From a virus, in the IMG/VR virus record IMGVR_UViG_3300025012_000185, positions 1-39,155 of that record: 39,155 nt of DNA; one strand, 5' to 3'. How positions within the stretch are numbered: the stretch's first letter is position 1; each line of letters starts with the position of its first letter. The translations under genes and the position numbers were made by a program. The notes beneath the pieces were generated by a model. It worked only from the letters and a program-made list of their open reading frames with translations. It ran no database searches and was not told the origin of the DNA. Shown piece after piece: positions 1 to 8,251 of this stretch.

Positions 1-82
1 AGACCCTGACGCCTCCGGTGGTGGCAACGACCACGGCGACCTTCGTCCCGACGGCCACGAAGACGGAGAACCAGACGCTGAC
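1..82. repeat. terminal overlap: left copy
   Basis: Bases 1-82 match 39,074-39,155 in direct orientation with one mismatch (C at 5 versus G at 39,078). The overlap lies within the 72-bp coding repeat, so it can reflect either a circular or permuted genome closed by assembly, or simply the internal repeat. The reading frame stays open through the join, which favours a circular or permuted molecule. Confidence 0.8.
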
Positions 83-560
83 GCCTCCGGTGGTGGCAAC
101 GACCACGGCGACCTTCGTCCCGACGGCGACGATCTCTGGAAGCGTGGTGCTGACGCCGCCGGTGGTGGAGACCACGACGGCGACTTTCGTTCCGACGGTG
201 GCCGCCACGGAGAACTGGCTGCTGACACCGCCGGTGGTGGCGACCGCGACGGAGACCTTCGTCCCGACTGCCATGATCTCGGGAAGCGCGGTACTGACGC
301 CGCCGGCTGTGGCGACCGCGACGGAGACCTTCGTCCCGACGGTGGTTGCCTCGGCGCATCAGACGCTGACGCCGGGCGCGGTGGCGACGACGACAACCGG
401 ATTCGCGCCGACGACGAATCTGACGGTGATTCCTGGAGAATTCAAACTGGAGTTCGAAGGGTTCGAGCCGGAGGTGCTGACGCAACTGAGGATCATCGTT
501 CCGAAAGTAGGCAAAATGGTCGAATATCGCCCGGCGTACCTGTCGCGATGGTTGGCCTAA
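1..560 (+). CDS. tail fibre/appendage protein, C-terminal part (continues from 38,224-39,155)
   Basis: The reading frame is open from base 3 to a TAA at 558-560, with no start or ribosome site here, so this is the 3' part of a gene. It joins in frame to the gene at 38,224 when the near-identical window ends are overlapped. Residues are mostly a 24-residue tandem repeat of the type TLTPPVVATTTATFVPT, with a variable linker such as ATKTENQ, ATISGSV or VAATENW. About six units are visible before a non-repetitive tail of about 45 residues (ending YLSRWLA). Thr/Val/Pro-rich tandem repeats of this kind are typical of fibrous phage appendage shafts or surface-exposed beta-rich domains. That role is an inference from the repeats and from the neighbouring fibre genes. 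The repeat number is uncertain because the window breaks inside the array. Confidence 0.75.
   Translation, partial: TLTPPVVATTTATFVPTATKTENQTLTPPVVATTTATFVPTATISGSVVLTPPVVETTTATFVPTVAATENWLLTPPVVATATETFVPTAMISGSAVLTPPAVATATETFVPTVVASAHQTLTPGAVATTTTGFAPTTNLTVIPGEFKLEFEGFEPEVLTQLRIIVPKVGKMVEYRPAYLSRWLA
3..434 (+). repeat. 72-bp (24-aa) tandem coding repeats, right part
   Basis: Six imperfect 72-bp units start at about base 3. Each encodes [TVL]LTP[PG]xVATxTxxF[VA]PT plus a variable linker of about seven residues. The first two units are nearly identical and the later ones diverge, the usual pattern of recent expansion at one end. The array continues from 38,932-39,155. Confidence 0.9.
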
Positions 561-578
561 TCAGGTAGGATTGGGAAC

Positions 579-1418
579 ATGAGCCACGGGAAAAAAACAA
601 AGTACGCGCCGAAGGCGCTCAAGATCGCAAAGACGGTCAAGAGCAAGCAGCCCCATGCGTTGGCAGAGTGGGAGAGCACAGTCGGGATCACGGTGTCGGC
701 GGACGCATGGACGCCCGGGTTCGACTACTACTGGTTGAACATCCCCGACACGGCCGGGGATCCTTCGACGGTGTTCCCGCTGGCGACGCAGTATGCGACG
801 CTGAGCTACACGGTTAGCGGAAATGTCGTCACGATCACAGTGGACGGGAGGTATGACTTCTTCGCCGATCAGACGATCATCGTGTCTGGGATGACGGATG
901 GAGCACTCAACGGGACGTTCGAAATCTCCGGGAGTTCGGCAGCGGACCAGATCTCGTATGCCCTTGTCCATGGAGACATCCCGGCGACGGCGGATACGGG
1001 TGGTTCCGTGGCGTTTTCGTCGGATCGCGGGAACGTCTACGGTGACTTCGTTGGAGCCGCGACAGGTGCCCCGTTCAACGTCGAGGCCCAGGTGAGGTAT
1101 GGGAAGTACAAGGGCGGGACGTATTCGCTTCGCGTAGAAGGATGCGGTGTGCGGGAGGTCTGCACGTCGACGAGTATCGGACTTGTCGTGGAGCTTGATC
1201 CCTATGCCTTCTCTGATATCTCGTGGTGGACCTGTGCTGTTTGTGGCCTTCCGGAGAGAAAGGCCAGCCTCATCCGGCATCCCTCGACGGGGAAGCTGGT
1301 GCATGCTCATGATTACGACGAACCTGGTGTCGTTGAGCTACAGACGGAAGGCAGCTACAGGGAACAAGCTGCACAGCATACTGCTGACCTGTACAAAACG
1401 TTGGGCGAGTGGCCTTAG
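579..1418 (+). CDS. virion appendage-like protein with CxxC...HxH motif
   Basis: A 279-residue protein starting at ATG with AGGTAGGA at 563-570 about 8 nt upstream. The N-terminus is basic (MSHGKKTKYAPKALK). The middle (about residues 70-135) is a beta-rich module containing 'SGMTDGALNGTFEI' and 'ISYAL'. It resembles the module 'WGMTDGTYDVSNAT ... FTYAL' in the gene at 35,689, so the two genes share a domain. Near residues 220-245 there is a potential metal site, TCAVCGLP followed by HAHDYD. The gene directly follows the repeat fibre gene and precedes the neck adaptor, so a virion role is likely. The exact function is not recognised. Confidence 0.72.
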   Translation: MSHGKKTKYAPKALKIAKTVKSKQPHALAEWESTVGITVSADAWTPGFDYYWLNIPDTAGDPSTVFPLATQYATLSYTVSGNVVTITVDGRYDFFADQTIIVSGMTDGALNGTFEISGSSAADQISYALVHGDIPATADTGGSVAFSSDRGNVYGDFVGAATGAPFNVEAQVRYGKYKGGTYSLRVEGCGVREVCTSTSIGLVVELDPYAFSDISWWTCAVCGLPERKASLIRHPSTGKLVHAHDYDEPGVVELQTEGSYREQAAQHTADLYKTLGEWP

Positions 1419-1427
1419 GAGCAAGTT

Positions 1428-2708
1428 GTGGCTTTGCAAACGATAGACAACCTGATCCTCGAAATCGTGGACCGCCTTGGTGGTCGCGGCGAGGTTGGCA
1501 CGGGCGAAGCCTCGGGAGCCCCGCCGGCTGGCCGCGTGGAGCGTGCGTTGAACGATGCGCTCCAGCATGTAGCGCTGGCCTACAAGCTCCCTCAGTTCGA
1601 GGCTGATCCGCCGTGGTATTTCAAGTCGACCGTCTACCAGACGGGGACGGCTGCGTGCTCGCTGCTGGGGACGACGATCACTGGCGTTGCCACGACGTGG
1701 GTCGCTGGAGTGATGCCGCCGCAGAATGGGCCGACCGGGACCGTCGCAGCCGGCGGCGCGGTGACCGCCGGGACGCACTCCTACCGAGTGACTTTCGTGA
1801 CGGCCGCCGGGGAGACGCTGGCCGGTCCGGTGTCCAACACGGTGACGACTTCTGGGGGGAATCTGACGGTGAACCTGACCGGGCTTCCGATCAGCCAGTC
1901 ATCGCAGGTGACCTCGCGGAGAATCTACAGGACCGCTGCCGGAAACCCCGTCATCGGCCCATGGCTCCTCGTGACGACCATCGCGAACAACACGGCGACG
2001 ACCTATGCCGATACGACAGCCGACGGCGCCTTGACGACGGCGATCCCGGCGGAAGACACGGCGAACTCCATCGGGGTGGGATGGCTGTTCAAGTTCAACA
2101 ACCTGGATGGCGTGAGAGAGATCGTGTCGGTAGCGTCGACGACATCACTCGTGGTGACGCCTCGTGTCCAGACAGCGCAGTCCGGGGCAGCGTACACGAT
2201 CATCCAAAACCAGTGGCAGATGCCAACGGCGTCCGGAGGGCAGACGGGCGCCTCGCCGTCGGACGTGTTCGCGGTCATCGACGTGAGGGACGCCGAGACG
2301 CAGGTGCAGATCAACAAGGCGGATACGCGGGTGCTCGACAAGAGCCAGCTCGCGACAGGGAACCCGGAAGCTTACACGCGGTACAAGGACAAGCTGTTTC
2401 TCTGGCCGGCTCCGGATGCCGCGGACATCTACTACCGCGTCCGGTACATGCAGCGCCCGGAATACCGCGCGTATGGGTCGGTGCCGGCGAAGACGCTGTA
2501 CCCGCTTCCGGAAGAGTGGCAAGAGGTCGTGGTTCTCATCGCGACAGGGAAGGCCCTGGCAGCTCAGATGTCGTTCGAGCGAGCCGCCGCGTGTATCGAG
2601 ATGGCGGATGCCAAGGCGAAGCTCATGCTGTCGCCGTACGCGGAGGAGAGCGAGGACAACAACTTCGGGCTGAAGCCGTCGGGGATGTGGCTTCGGGGGA
2701 GGGATTAG
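1428..2708 (+). CDS. head-tail (neck) adaptor-like protein with inserted Ig/FN3-like domain
   Basis: A 426-residue protein with a GTG start and AGGAG 8 nt upstream. The N-terminal helices (NDALQHVALAYKLPQFE) and the C-terminal part (KLFLWPAPDAADIYYRVRY, then PLPEEWQEVVVLIATGKAL) resemble the helical adaptors that bind under the portal in short-tailed phages. Between them, about residues 105-215 look like an Ig/fibronectin-type beta domain (GTHSYRVTFVTAAGETLAGP, then RRIYRTAAG). An insert of this kind in an adaptor would be displayed on the neck surface. The adaptor call rests on remembered family features and on position before the nozzle-like gene. The gene ends one base before the next start codon. 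Confidence 0.68.
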   Translation: MALQTIDNLILEIVDRLGGRGEVGTGEASGAPPAGRVERALNDALQHVALAYKLPQFEADPPWYFKSTVYQTGTAACSLLGTTITGVATTWVAGVMPPQNGPTGTVAAGGAVTAGTHSYRVTFVTAAGETLAGPVSNTVTTSGGNLTVNLTGLPISQSSQVTSRRIYRTAAGNPVIGPWLLVTTIANNTATTYADTTADGALTTAIPAEDTANSIGVGWLFKFNNLDGVREIVSVASTTSLVVTPRVQTAQSGAAYTIIQNQWQMPTASGGQTGASPSDVFAVIDVRDAETQVQINKADTRVLDKSQLATGNPEAYTRYKDKLFLWPAPDAADIYYRVRYMQRPEYRAYGSVPAKTLYPLPEEWQEVVVLIATGKALAAQMSFERAAACIEMADAKAKLMLSPYAEESEDNNFGLKPSGMWLRGRD

Positions 2709-2709
2709 C

Positions 2710-4647
2710 GTGCCGACCCGGCCTATCTCGCCACGCGGTGGACCGGACCCGGTTCGGCAGGAAGTCGTTCTTGGTGGACCGTTCAAGGGGTTCGACGGGG
2801 ATTCTGCGAACTGGTACAAGAGTCAGGGTGGCGTGTTGCAGGATGCGGAGAACGTCGATTTCCTGAAGGGCCAGATCAGGACGCGGTCGGGGTTCACGAT
2901 TGGAACGACTGCGGGGGAGTTTCTGGCGTTGCCGTTGTCGAATTCCAACGCGGAGCATCGCTACCCCGATCCCATGAGTCCCAGGGGAGTTCGCACGATT
3001 CCTGGCGAGTACGTTCTCGGGTGGTCGCGGTTCAACTACTATCGGCACACGGCGGTATCCGTTCTCCAGCAGTTCCCGGCGGGTGGTCCCGTTCTACTTG
3101 CCGCAGCGACGCAAAGGTACGCCGTTGCCTACATGCCCGGGTTTACGGACTACACGGCGGCCAACACCGCAACCGGAACGGGTGACATCTATTTCTCGCG
3201 GCAGTGGCTGGTCGGAAGTTACATGCACCAGACGGGTGGCGCCGATCAGGACGGTGGCGGCAACAAGCTGTGGCACCTGATTACGAGCCAGACGGGTGGT
3301 GGTACGTTCGGGACTGCATCGTTCTCGACCGCAGCGGCGTTCCCTAGTTTTGGTGTGAACACGGTATTCATCCTTCCGCTTCAGTGGAACGACAATAGCG
3401 GGCTGACGCCAGGAGAAAGTGGGATTGCCCATATCCCCAGCACGACACAGTACGTGTTCCCATGCGGAGAAACGGGTCCCGTCCTGCTCGACATTTCGGC
3501 GACGCCTCCGGCGCAGCAACTCCAGCGAGCCCTCGATCCGATCAAGTACCTCTGCCGGGTCGGCGTGTACTACAACAACCGGGTCGTGCTCGCGTCACAC
3601 CGCAGCATGTCTGTTGTCGCCGGGGTGTGGACGACGACCGATCACCCGGGGCGGATCGCGTATTCCATGAGTGGCTTCCCGCAAAACTTCTCCGGGATCG
3701 GAGGCGGGATCTTCGATCTGGAGATCGGAGATGTCTTCGATCTCTTCGTGATGCGAGACATCTGTTACGCGGTTGGGCTGGAAGGGATCGCGGCCATCCA
3801 GAAGACGGGGAACAGCAACATGCCGTTCCGCGCACAGACTATCGTGCAAGGGCCTAGATTCTCGTATGGGAGAGCCGCGGTCGTCGATGGAGCGTACGCG
3901 ATTCTCCGGACACCAGGTGGCCCGGTGAAGTTCGATGGTGGGTCGGTGTCGTCGATGAGTGAGGGGTTGGACGAGCTTTTCCGCGCATCGGCGACCACCC
4001 ATAACGCCGGGTCGATCACATGGAAATCACAGGCGCTCTACGAGCCGGCCCGCAGCCGCGTCTTCATCCCGTACCATCCGGCCACCGGACTGACGACATT
4101 TTCGACGCCGGCAAAGTTGGCGGTGATCGACACCAAGACGCAAGGCGTGACGCGGGTAGCGCCGGCCGGTGCGGCGACGTGGTCGTACATCTACACGATG
4201 CAGTATTACCAGACGGAGCAGAACGGCGAGCAGGACGTGGAACTGGTGCTCATGTGCGACACCGGCCTGGTCTACATGCAGCGCGGGGCCGTCACGGATG
4301 GTGGTGTGAACATCGCATGGTCCGCGACATCGCCGGTGCTGGATACCCAGACCTCTCGCGACATGAAGTCCTGTGACCGGATCCGCATCACGTACGAGGA
4401 CTGGTACAGCGGTACGAACAACATCACGGTGTCGCTCTACGTCGATGGCGGGGTGACCGCGATCCGAACGGCGACGGTCAGTCTGGTCGGAACGAATTCA
4501 CGGGCCACGAAGACGGCCAACGCGACGTTTGCCCCCGTGATCGGCCAGCAGTGGTGCGTCAAGATTTCTGGGTCGTCGAGCGCCAAGGTGGTCATCAATC
4601 AAGTGGCGCTCTCGTTCGTCGCCCGGCAGGAAGCGAAACCGGACTGA
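2710..4647 (+). CDS. tail nozzle / tubular protein-like beta-propeller
   Basis: A 645-residue protein with a GTG start and a GGGAGG ribosome site at about 2,697-2,702. The N-terminus has the layout seen in podovirus tail nozzle proteins: a GG..KG.D segment, then 'VLQDAENVDFLKGQIRTRSG', where a glycine-rich loop leads to 'lxNvdfxxgxirtRsG'. The rest is beta-rich with many aromatic and glycine turns (GEYVLGWSRFNYYRH, KLWHLIT, FDLFVMRD, AVIDTKTQGVTRV), as expected for a propeller forming the lower tail tube. No enzymatic motif is visible. Its stop overlaps the next start (TGATG at 4,645-4,649), indicating translational coupling. Assignment is by similarity of layout and gene order, not by a search. 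Confidence 0.68.
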   Translation: MPTRPISPRGGPDPVRQEVVLGGPFKGFDGDSANWYKSQGGVLQDAENVDFLKGQIRTRSGFTIGTTAGEFLALPLSNSNAEHRYPDPMSPRGVRTIPGEYVLGWSRFNYYRHTAVSVLQQFPAGGPVLLAAATQRYAVAYMPGFTDYTAANTATGTGDIYFSRQWLVGSYMHQTGGADQDGGGNKLWHLITSQTGGGTFGTASFSTAAAFPSFGVNTVFILPLQWNDNSGLTPGESGIAHIPSTTQYVFPCGETGPVLLDISATPPAQQLQRALDPIKYLCRVGVYYNNRVVLASHRSMSVVAGVWTTTDHPGRIAYSMSGFPQNFSGIGGGIFDLEIGDVFDLFVMRDICYAVGLEGIAAIQKTGNSNMPFRAQTIVQGPRFSYGRAAVVDGAYAILRTPGGPVKFDGGSVSSMSEGLDELFRASATTHNAGSITWKSQALYEPARSRVFIPYHPATGLTTFSTPAKLAVIDTKTQGVTRVAPAGAATWSYIYTMQYYQTEQNGEQDVELVLMCDTGLVYMQRGAVTDGGVNIAWSATSPVLDTQTSRDMKSCDRIRITYEDWYSGTNNITVSLYVDGGVTAIRTATVSLVGTNSRATKTANATFAPVIGQQWCVKISGSSSAKVVINQVALSFVARQEAKPD

Positions 4648-5702
4648 TGTTTCAGAAAGAGATCCCTCAGTTTCTGATCCCTCCTCCGATCCCGTCGCCG
4701 AATCTCTATCCGGTGATGACCGGGGATCCGGCTGTGGACGAGATTCTCGGGCAGCTTCAGGAGCAGAATGCCTACAACTGGCAGCAGTTGGACGCGACGT
4801 TGCAGGCGTACCAGATGTGGCTGGCGAACATGGCGGCGATGATCTGGAGGTACGGGGATTCGACGAATGCCGTCATCAACGGCCAGATCGAGTTCCCAAC
4901 GCCATCGGCGACGGAGCACAGCGGGAACATCAAAGTGTCCTACGTCCAGGTGGTCTATGACGCCCCCGGCGCTCCCGGTGACACGGGAGCTATCCAGATT
5001 CGGCATGGTTACGGGGACGGGACGGCTGGACAAATCCCCCGGGGGTGGTTCCAGATGGCGCAGGGGCTTGTGACCGCCGGGGCAGGTTCTGGGAAGTTCA
5101 TCGATCAGATTCTGGCTTCGAATACGGAAAGCCCGAATGTCGGTGGGTATCCCTCGTTGACCGTCACGGCGGCGACGACTCTCACCGGGACGGGTGCGTT
5201 CAACAACGGGTGGGTCGGAAACGACATCCGGGTTGGTGACGAGGTCAAAGTGATCGACCTGATCGCAGCCCCTCCTGGGACGGTGAGCTGTGCGACCGGA
5301 ACGGGGACCGTGGTCGGGGCAGGTGGGACGCTGTTCACCTCCCTCAAGACGGGATGGCTGATTCGGTCGATGGCGGCCGGAAGTGCGGATCGTTCCTGGC
5401 ATGTCATCGACGCGATAGACAGCGACACGGCGATGACGATCACGCCGCTTGTGGTTGGCGGCTGGGCTGCCGGGAGCGCCTATGAGGTGCTGGCATTCGA
5501 CCGGACCTGGAAGACCATTTCGGCGGTGACTCTGGGGGCGCCGGGCAATCCGGACGAGCTGACGTTGTCGGGGACCGGGACCGAAGTTCCCGTTGGGGCG
5601 GCGCTGTGTGACTACACGATCCGGCGCCCGATGACCGACACGTTTGCATGGATCCGGATGATTGGTGCCGGGCCCATCGAAACGACACTCGCCTTCTACT
5701 GA
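4647..5702 (+). CDS. structural protein, probable tail/appendage component
   Basis: A 351-residue protein. I chose the ATG at 4,647 because it overlaps the preceding stop by one base (TGATG); an upstream in-frame extension would lie inside the nozzle gene. The N-terminal 70 residues are Pro-rich and then helical (EIPQFLIPPPIPSPNLYP, then QEQNAYNWQQLDATLQAYQM), which could be an attachment segment. The remainder is beta-rich with Gly/Thr repeats (TVTAATTLTGTGAF, ATGTGTVVGAGGTLFTS) like phage fibre or tail-hub domains. It ends with a compact strand-rich segment (DTFAWIRMIGAGPIETTLAFY). No specific function is recognised. Confidence 0.62.
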   Translation: MFQKEIPQFLIPPPIPSPNLYPVMTGDPAVDEILGQLQEQNAYNWQQLDATLQAYQMWLANMAAMIWRYGDSTNAVINGQIEFPTPSATEHSGNIKVSYVQVVYDAPGAPGDTGAIQIRHGYGDGTAGQIPRGWFQMAQGLVTAGAGSGKFIDQILASNTESPNVGGYPSLTVTAATTLTGTGAFNNGWVGNDIRVGDEVKVIDLIAAPPGTVSCATGTGTVVGAGGTLFTSLKTGWLIRSMAAGSADRSWHVIDAIDSDTAMTITPLVVGGWAAGSAYEVLAFDRTWKTISAVTLGAPGNPDELTLSGTGTEVPVGAALCDYTIRRPMTDTFAWIRMIGAGPIETTLAFY

Positions 5703-5760
5703 TCCGCGATAGACAGATCGCCATTTCGGCCGTCAGAATGAGAGGCGGAGGAGAACGTCT

Positions 5761-6261
5761 ATGGCTTCTAGCGGGTACGGTGGAGGAGGCTACGGCGGTG
5801 GCTACGGTGGCGGCGGGTACGGCGGGTACCCTCGTCCCGACTACAATTCCGGAGGCTACGGCGTGCCTTCGTACTACACCCAAAACCCCTTCTGGGGTGG
5901 CGGCGGGTATGGGGGATGGGGAGGTGGCGGCGGGTATGGGGGATGGGAAGGATGGGATCCGTGGAGCATCATGTGGGGAGGGGGCGGAGGGAATCCGTGG
6001 AGCCCGTGGGGATGGGACCGGGGGGGCGAGGAGGGTTCCCAGCAGCCGTCTGACCCCCCGGTGGCGTCGCCACCACCGACGCAGCCTCCGACCGCACCAG
6101 CTTCGACTGGACGCCAGTACCGGAACCCGTACCTCAGTCCCGGTGGTGGCCGCACCAACCGCTACCGCCGGCCGAATATCCCGACAACCCCCACCTCCGG
6201 GGCCGTGGGGGGCGGTGGCGCCCCGCAAAACGAGGAGCCCACCTCGGGCAACCAGAGCTGA
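5761..6261 (+). CDS. Gly/Tyr/Trp-rich low-complexity protein
   Basis: A 166-residue protein with a strong ribosome site (GGCGGAGGAG just upstream of ATG 5,761). The first 90 residues are repeats of GGGYGG and GGWGG types with many Tyr and Trp. The remainder is Pro/Gln/Thr-rich with a basic patch (GGGRTNRYRRPN). It contains TQNPFWGGG at about residue 40 and YRNPYLSPGG at about residue 120, variants of an N-P-[FY] motif also found in the next genes. It looks intrinsically disordered. It opens a group of Gly-rich genes placed between tail and internal-virion genes. The function is unknown. Confidence 0.7.
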   Translation: MASSGYGGGGYGGGYGGGGYGGYPRPDYNSGGYGVPSYYTQNPFWGGGGYGGWGGGGGYGGWEGWDPWSIMWGGGGGNPWSPWGWDRGGEEGSQQPSDPPVASPPPTQPPTAPASTGRQYRNPYLSPGGGRTNRYRRPNIPTTPTSGAVGGGGAPQNEEPTSGNQS

Positions 6262-6266
6262 CGAAC

Positions 6267-6929
6267 GTGCCGTATAAGCCAACCAGAGGCTCGGGCGGTG
6301 GAGATTGGGGGGCCGAGGGCTATCGGTACTCCGACCCCGCCGCCGCCATGCTCGGAGCCTTGGGCGGGAACCAGAGCAGGAACAAACTGACCTCCCCCTC
6401 GAACGGGGGATACACAGGAGGATCTATGCCGTTTGGTGGAGGCTACAACTCAGGCCGCCCGGGACCGGATCAGGCCGCGGGGATGAAGAGGGGACCGGGG
6501 GCGCCGGCTGGCGGACCCGTCGGGACTCCTCCCATCTACCAGAACCCGAATCAGGGAATGCGCCCGAACAGCCAGCTCCCGCCGCAGGGGTACCAGCGGA
6601 ACCCCTTCATGCCGGGGCAACAGGCCATCACGCCGATGGGTGGGGCGATCAAGGCCCAGATGGGGAGACGCGGGGTTGGGACGGTTCCGGCGGGGTACGA
6701 CCCGTACAACCCCAATCCGATGGCGCCGGTCGACCTCGGCCAGTCGTATGGGAATGTTGGCGGAAGTGGAGGTCCGATGGACACGGGTGGTAACGCCGCG
6801 GAAGCCCTATTTCGGGAGCGGTATACCGGGGCCACGCCCGGATACTACCAGCGTCGTCGCGGGCTCATGAGCAATCGTGGGATTGGTGGCGCTGGCGGGG
6901 CCGGCAGTGGCGGCGGGAGCGCGTACTAA
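6267..6929 (+). CDS. Gly/Pro-rich low-complexity protein with YQRNPF motif
   Basis: A 220-residue reading from GTG 6,267, five bases after the preceding stop. There is no clear ribosome site at this GTG. An internal ATG at 6,426 has AGGAGG four to five bases upstream and would give 167 residues, but that match lies in Gly-Gly codons and may be fortuitous. Upstream codons keep the G/C-rich third positions typical of this genome, so I keep the long form. The protein is Gly/Pro/Asn/Gln-rich. It contains GYQRNPFMPGQ and ends GGGSAY; both features recur in the next gene (GYQRNPFLQG, ending GGSAY), so the two are probably paralogues. The function is unknown. Confidence 0.62.
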   Translation: MPYKPTRGSGGGDWGAEGYRYSDPAAAMLGALGGNQSRNKLTSPSNGGYTGGSMPFGGGYNSGRPGPDQAAGMKRGPGAPAGGPVGTPPIYQNPNQGMRPNSQLPPQGYQRNPFMPGQQAITPMGGAIKAQMGRRGVGTVPAGYDPYNPNPMAPVDLGQSYGNVGGSGGPMDTGGNAAEALFRERYTGATPGYYQRRRGLMSNRGIGGAGGAGSGGGSAY

Positions 6930-6956
6930 TTTTAACGTAGATAGGAGGTTACTTCA

Positions 6957-7322
6957 ATGCCTACAGGAAACTACGGTGGTCCCAGTGGTCCCAGCGGTGG
7001 TGCGATGACTCAGACGCCGGGGTATAATGCCGGAACTGGTTACGGAACAGTCGGGTACCAAAGAAATCCCTTCTTGCAGGGTCTTGGCGGTCAAGGGACC
7101 TACGGAACGAGTGCCGAGAATGATCTCATCATGGGTGGGACCGGAGACCCCTATTCCGGCTATGCTCCTCCTCCTACTCAGGGGGGGGGGTGGGGCAGTT
7201 CATCAGGATATGGGGGCGGCCCTCCTATGACGCCGCCGAGCGCTCGTCCGCCAACACAAGTTAGTGGGTTTCGGTCTCCCTACGGATATCGCGGGAATGG
7301 TTCTGGCGGGAGTGCGTACTAG
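6957..7322 (+). CDS. Gly-rich low-complexity protein, paralogue of preceding gene
   Basis: A 121-residue protein with a near-ideal ribosome site (TAGGAGG at about 6,941-6,947) before ATG 6,957. It is Gly/Ser/Tyr/Pro-rich. It carries GYQRNPFLQG near residue 35 and ends GNGSGGSAY, matching the motif and C-terminus of the gene before it. Its stop codon TAG directly abuts the ATG of the acetyltransferase gene. It has no predicted membrane segment or enzyme motif and appears disordered. It sits in the virion gene block, so a structural or assembly role is likely but unproven. Confidence 0.68.
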   Translation: MPTGNYGGPSGPSGGAMTQTPGYNAGTGYGTVGYQRNPFLQGLGGQGTYGTSAENDLIMGGTGDPYSGYAPPPTQGGGWGSSSGYGGGPPMTPPSARPPTQVSGFRSPYGYRGNGSGGSAY

Positions 7323-7907
7323 ATGCTCGTCGCGGCCGTCGAACCCGTTGAGATCGACCGCGAACCCGTGCGGTTCCTCTCCATCGTCGAGGCCCCGAAG
7401 TACCAGTTCCCGCTTCGGCCGATCCCGAATTCCTGGTGGACACCTGCCAAAATGGCACAAACGTGGGAGCGGATCTCGGGGTATCCCTACATGCTCGCGG
7501 ACCTCGTCAAGAAGCAGAAGGAGGCTTTCGCGAAGGGAACGGTGTCCGGAGATATCCGCTGGTTCGAACTCGGGGGCGGGGCCGGCTACGCCCACGTTTT
7601 CAACCGGCAGGAGGATGGGACCGCCGACCTGAACTTCGAGTTCGTCGGGGACCACCGGGCCTTCCTGAAGAAGTACGGCGACGGGCGGGAATGTCTGGAT
7701 CTGAGCGTCACGGCAATCATGCGATGGCTGAAGCTGCGGAAACTCCGGGCGTTCGTGGTTGCGGCGAACGGGGCCTCGGTGGCGATGACGAAGCGGTGTG
7801 GATTCCAGCAGGAAGGGTACCTGCGGCAAGAGTGGATCGTGAACGGGCAGCCTGAAGACGTGATCGTGTTCGGGCGGCTTGCGGAGGCGACATGGCAGAC
7901 GAGGTGA
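7323..7907 (+). CDS. GNAT-family N-acetyltransferase
   Basis: A 194-residue protein whose C-terminal part has a typical GNAT (RimJ/RimL-like) signature. It reads VVAANGASVAMTKRCGFQQE (about residues 142-161), then GYLRQEWIVNGQPEDVIVFG, matching the usual N..S..l..K.GF..EG..r.....nG...D pattern around the acetyl-CoA site. The N-terminal half (PKYQFPLRPIPNSWW, DIRWFELGGGAGYAHVF) would form the acceptor side. GNAT enzymes transfer acetyl groups from acetyl-CoA to amines; the substrate here cannot be told. It begins right after the stop of a Gly-rich gene and its end overlaps the next gene by 16 bases, so it is made together with virion proteins. It might modify a virion component or a host target (inference). 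Confidence 0.8.
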   Translation: MLVAAVEPVEIDREPVRFLSIVEAPKYQFPLRPIPNSWWTPAKMAQTWERISGYPYMLADLVKKQKEAFAKGTVSGDIRWFELGGGAGYAHVFNRQEDGTADLNFEFVGDHRAFLKKYGDGRECLDLSVTAIMRWLKLRKLRAFVVAANGASVAMTKRCGFQQEGYLRQEWIVNGQPEDVIVFGRLAEATWQTR

Positions 7908-8248
7908 CGTACACCGGCCCATCCGAAGAACTCATGGAAGCCATGATGCAGTACTACCTGGCCCGCATCGGGAAGCCAAAGGACATGTACCCGGGGCAGC
8001 TCCGGGCGGGCAGGAGCCCTGCTCAGGGGATGGCTCAGGCGCTGATGATGCAGCGGTATTCGAGTGGTGGTCCGCAGTCGTGGAACACCACGAGGGGGTT
8101 CTTGGACAAGTACGGGAGCGGGACGCAGCGAGGCGGTGGCGGTGGTGGCGGTCGAGGTGGCGGAGGGATTCCGCCCTGGATGTTGCAGGCGATGATGAGC
8201 CGCGGTGGCGGACAGGGCGGACCGCAGGGCGGGCAAGGGGGGTACTAG
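7892..8248 (+). CDS. small protein with helical N-terminus and Gly-rich tail
   Basis: A 118-residue protein starting inside the acetyltransferase gene, with GGAGG about 6 nt upstream of ATG 7,892. The N-terminal half is helical with many Met and Gln (EELMEAMMQYYLARIGKPKD, GMAQALMMQRYSS). The rest is Gly-rich around PPWMLQAMMSRGG and ends GGQGGY. It shares composition with its neighbours on both sides. The function is unknown; position suggests an internal virion or assembly protein. Confidence 0.62.
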   Translation: MADEVTYTGPSEELMEAMMQYYLARIGKPKDMYPGQLRAGRSPAQGMAQALMMQRYSSGGPQSWNTTRGFLDKYGSGTQRGGGGGGGRGGGGIPPWMLQAMMSRGGGQGGPQGGQGGY

Positions 8249-8251
8249 GTC

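Noticed and set aside
1-82. True direct terminal repeats of a linear genome (T7 type)
   Set aside because: The 82-base overlap lies inside a 72-bp coding repeat with the gene frame continuing through it, so assembly overlap of a circular or permuted genome is simpler.
561-1310. Long minus-strand frames opposite late genes (also at 7,586-9,214, 15,229-16,311, 28,454-30,316, 32,035-33,696 and 33,507-35,273)
   Set aside because: Arg-rich shadow frames typical of GC-rich coding DNA, without ribosome sites, opposite well-supported genes.
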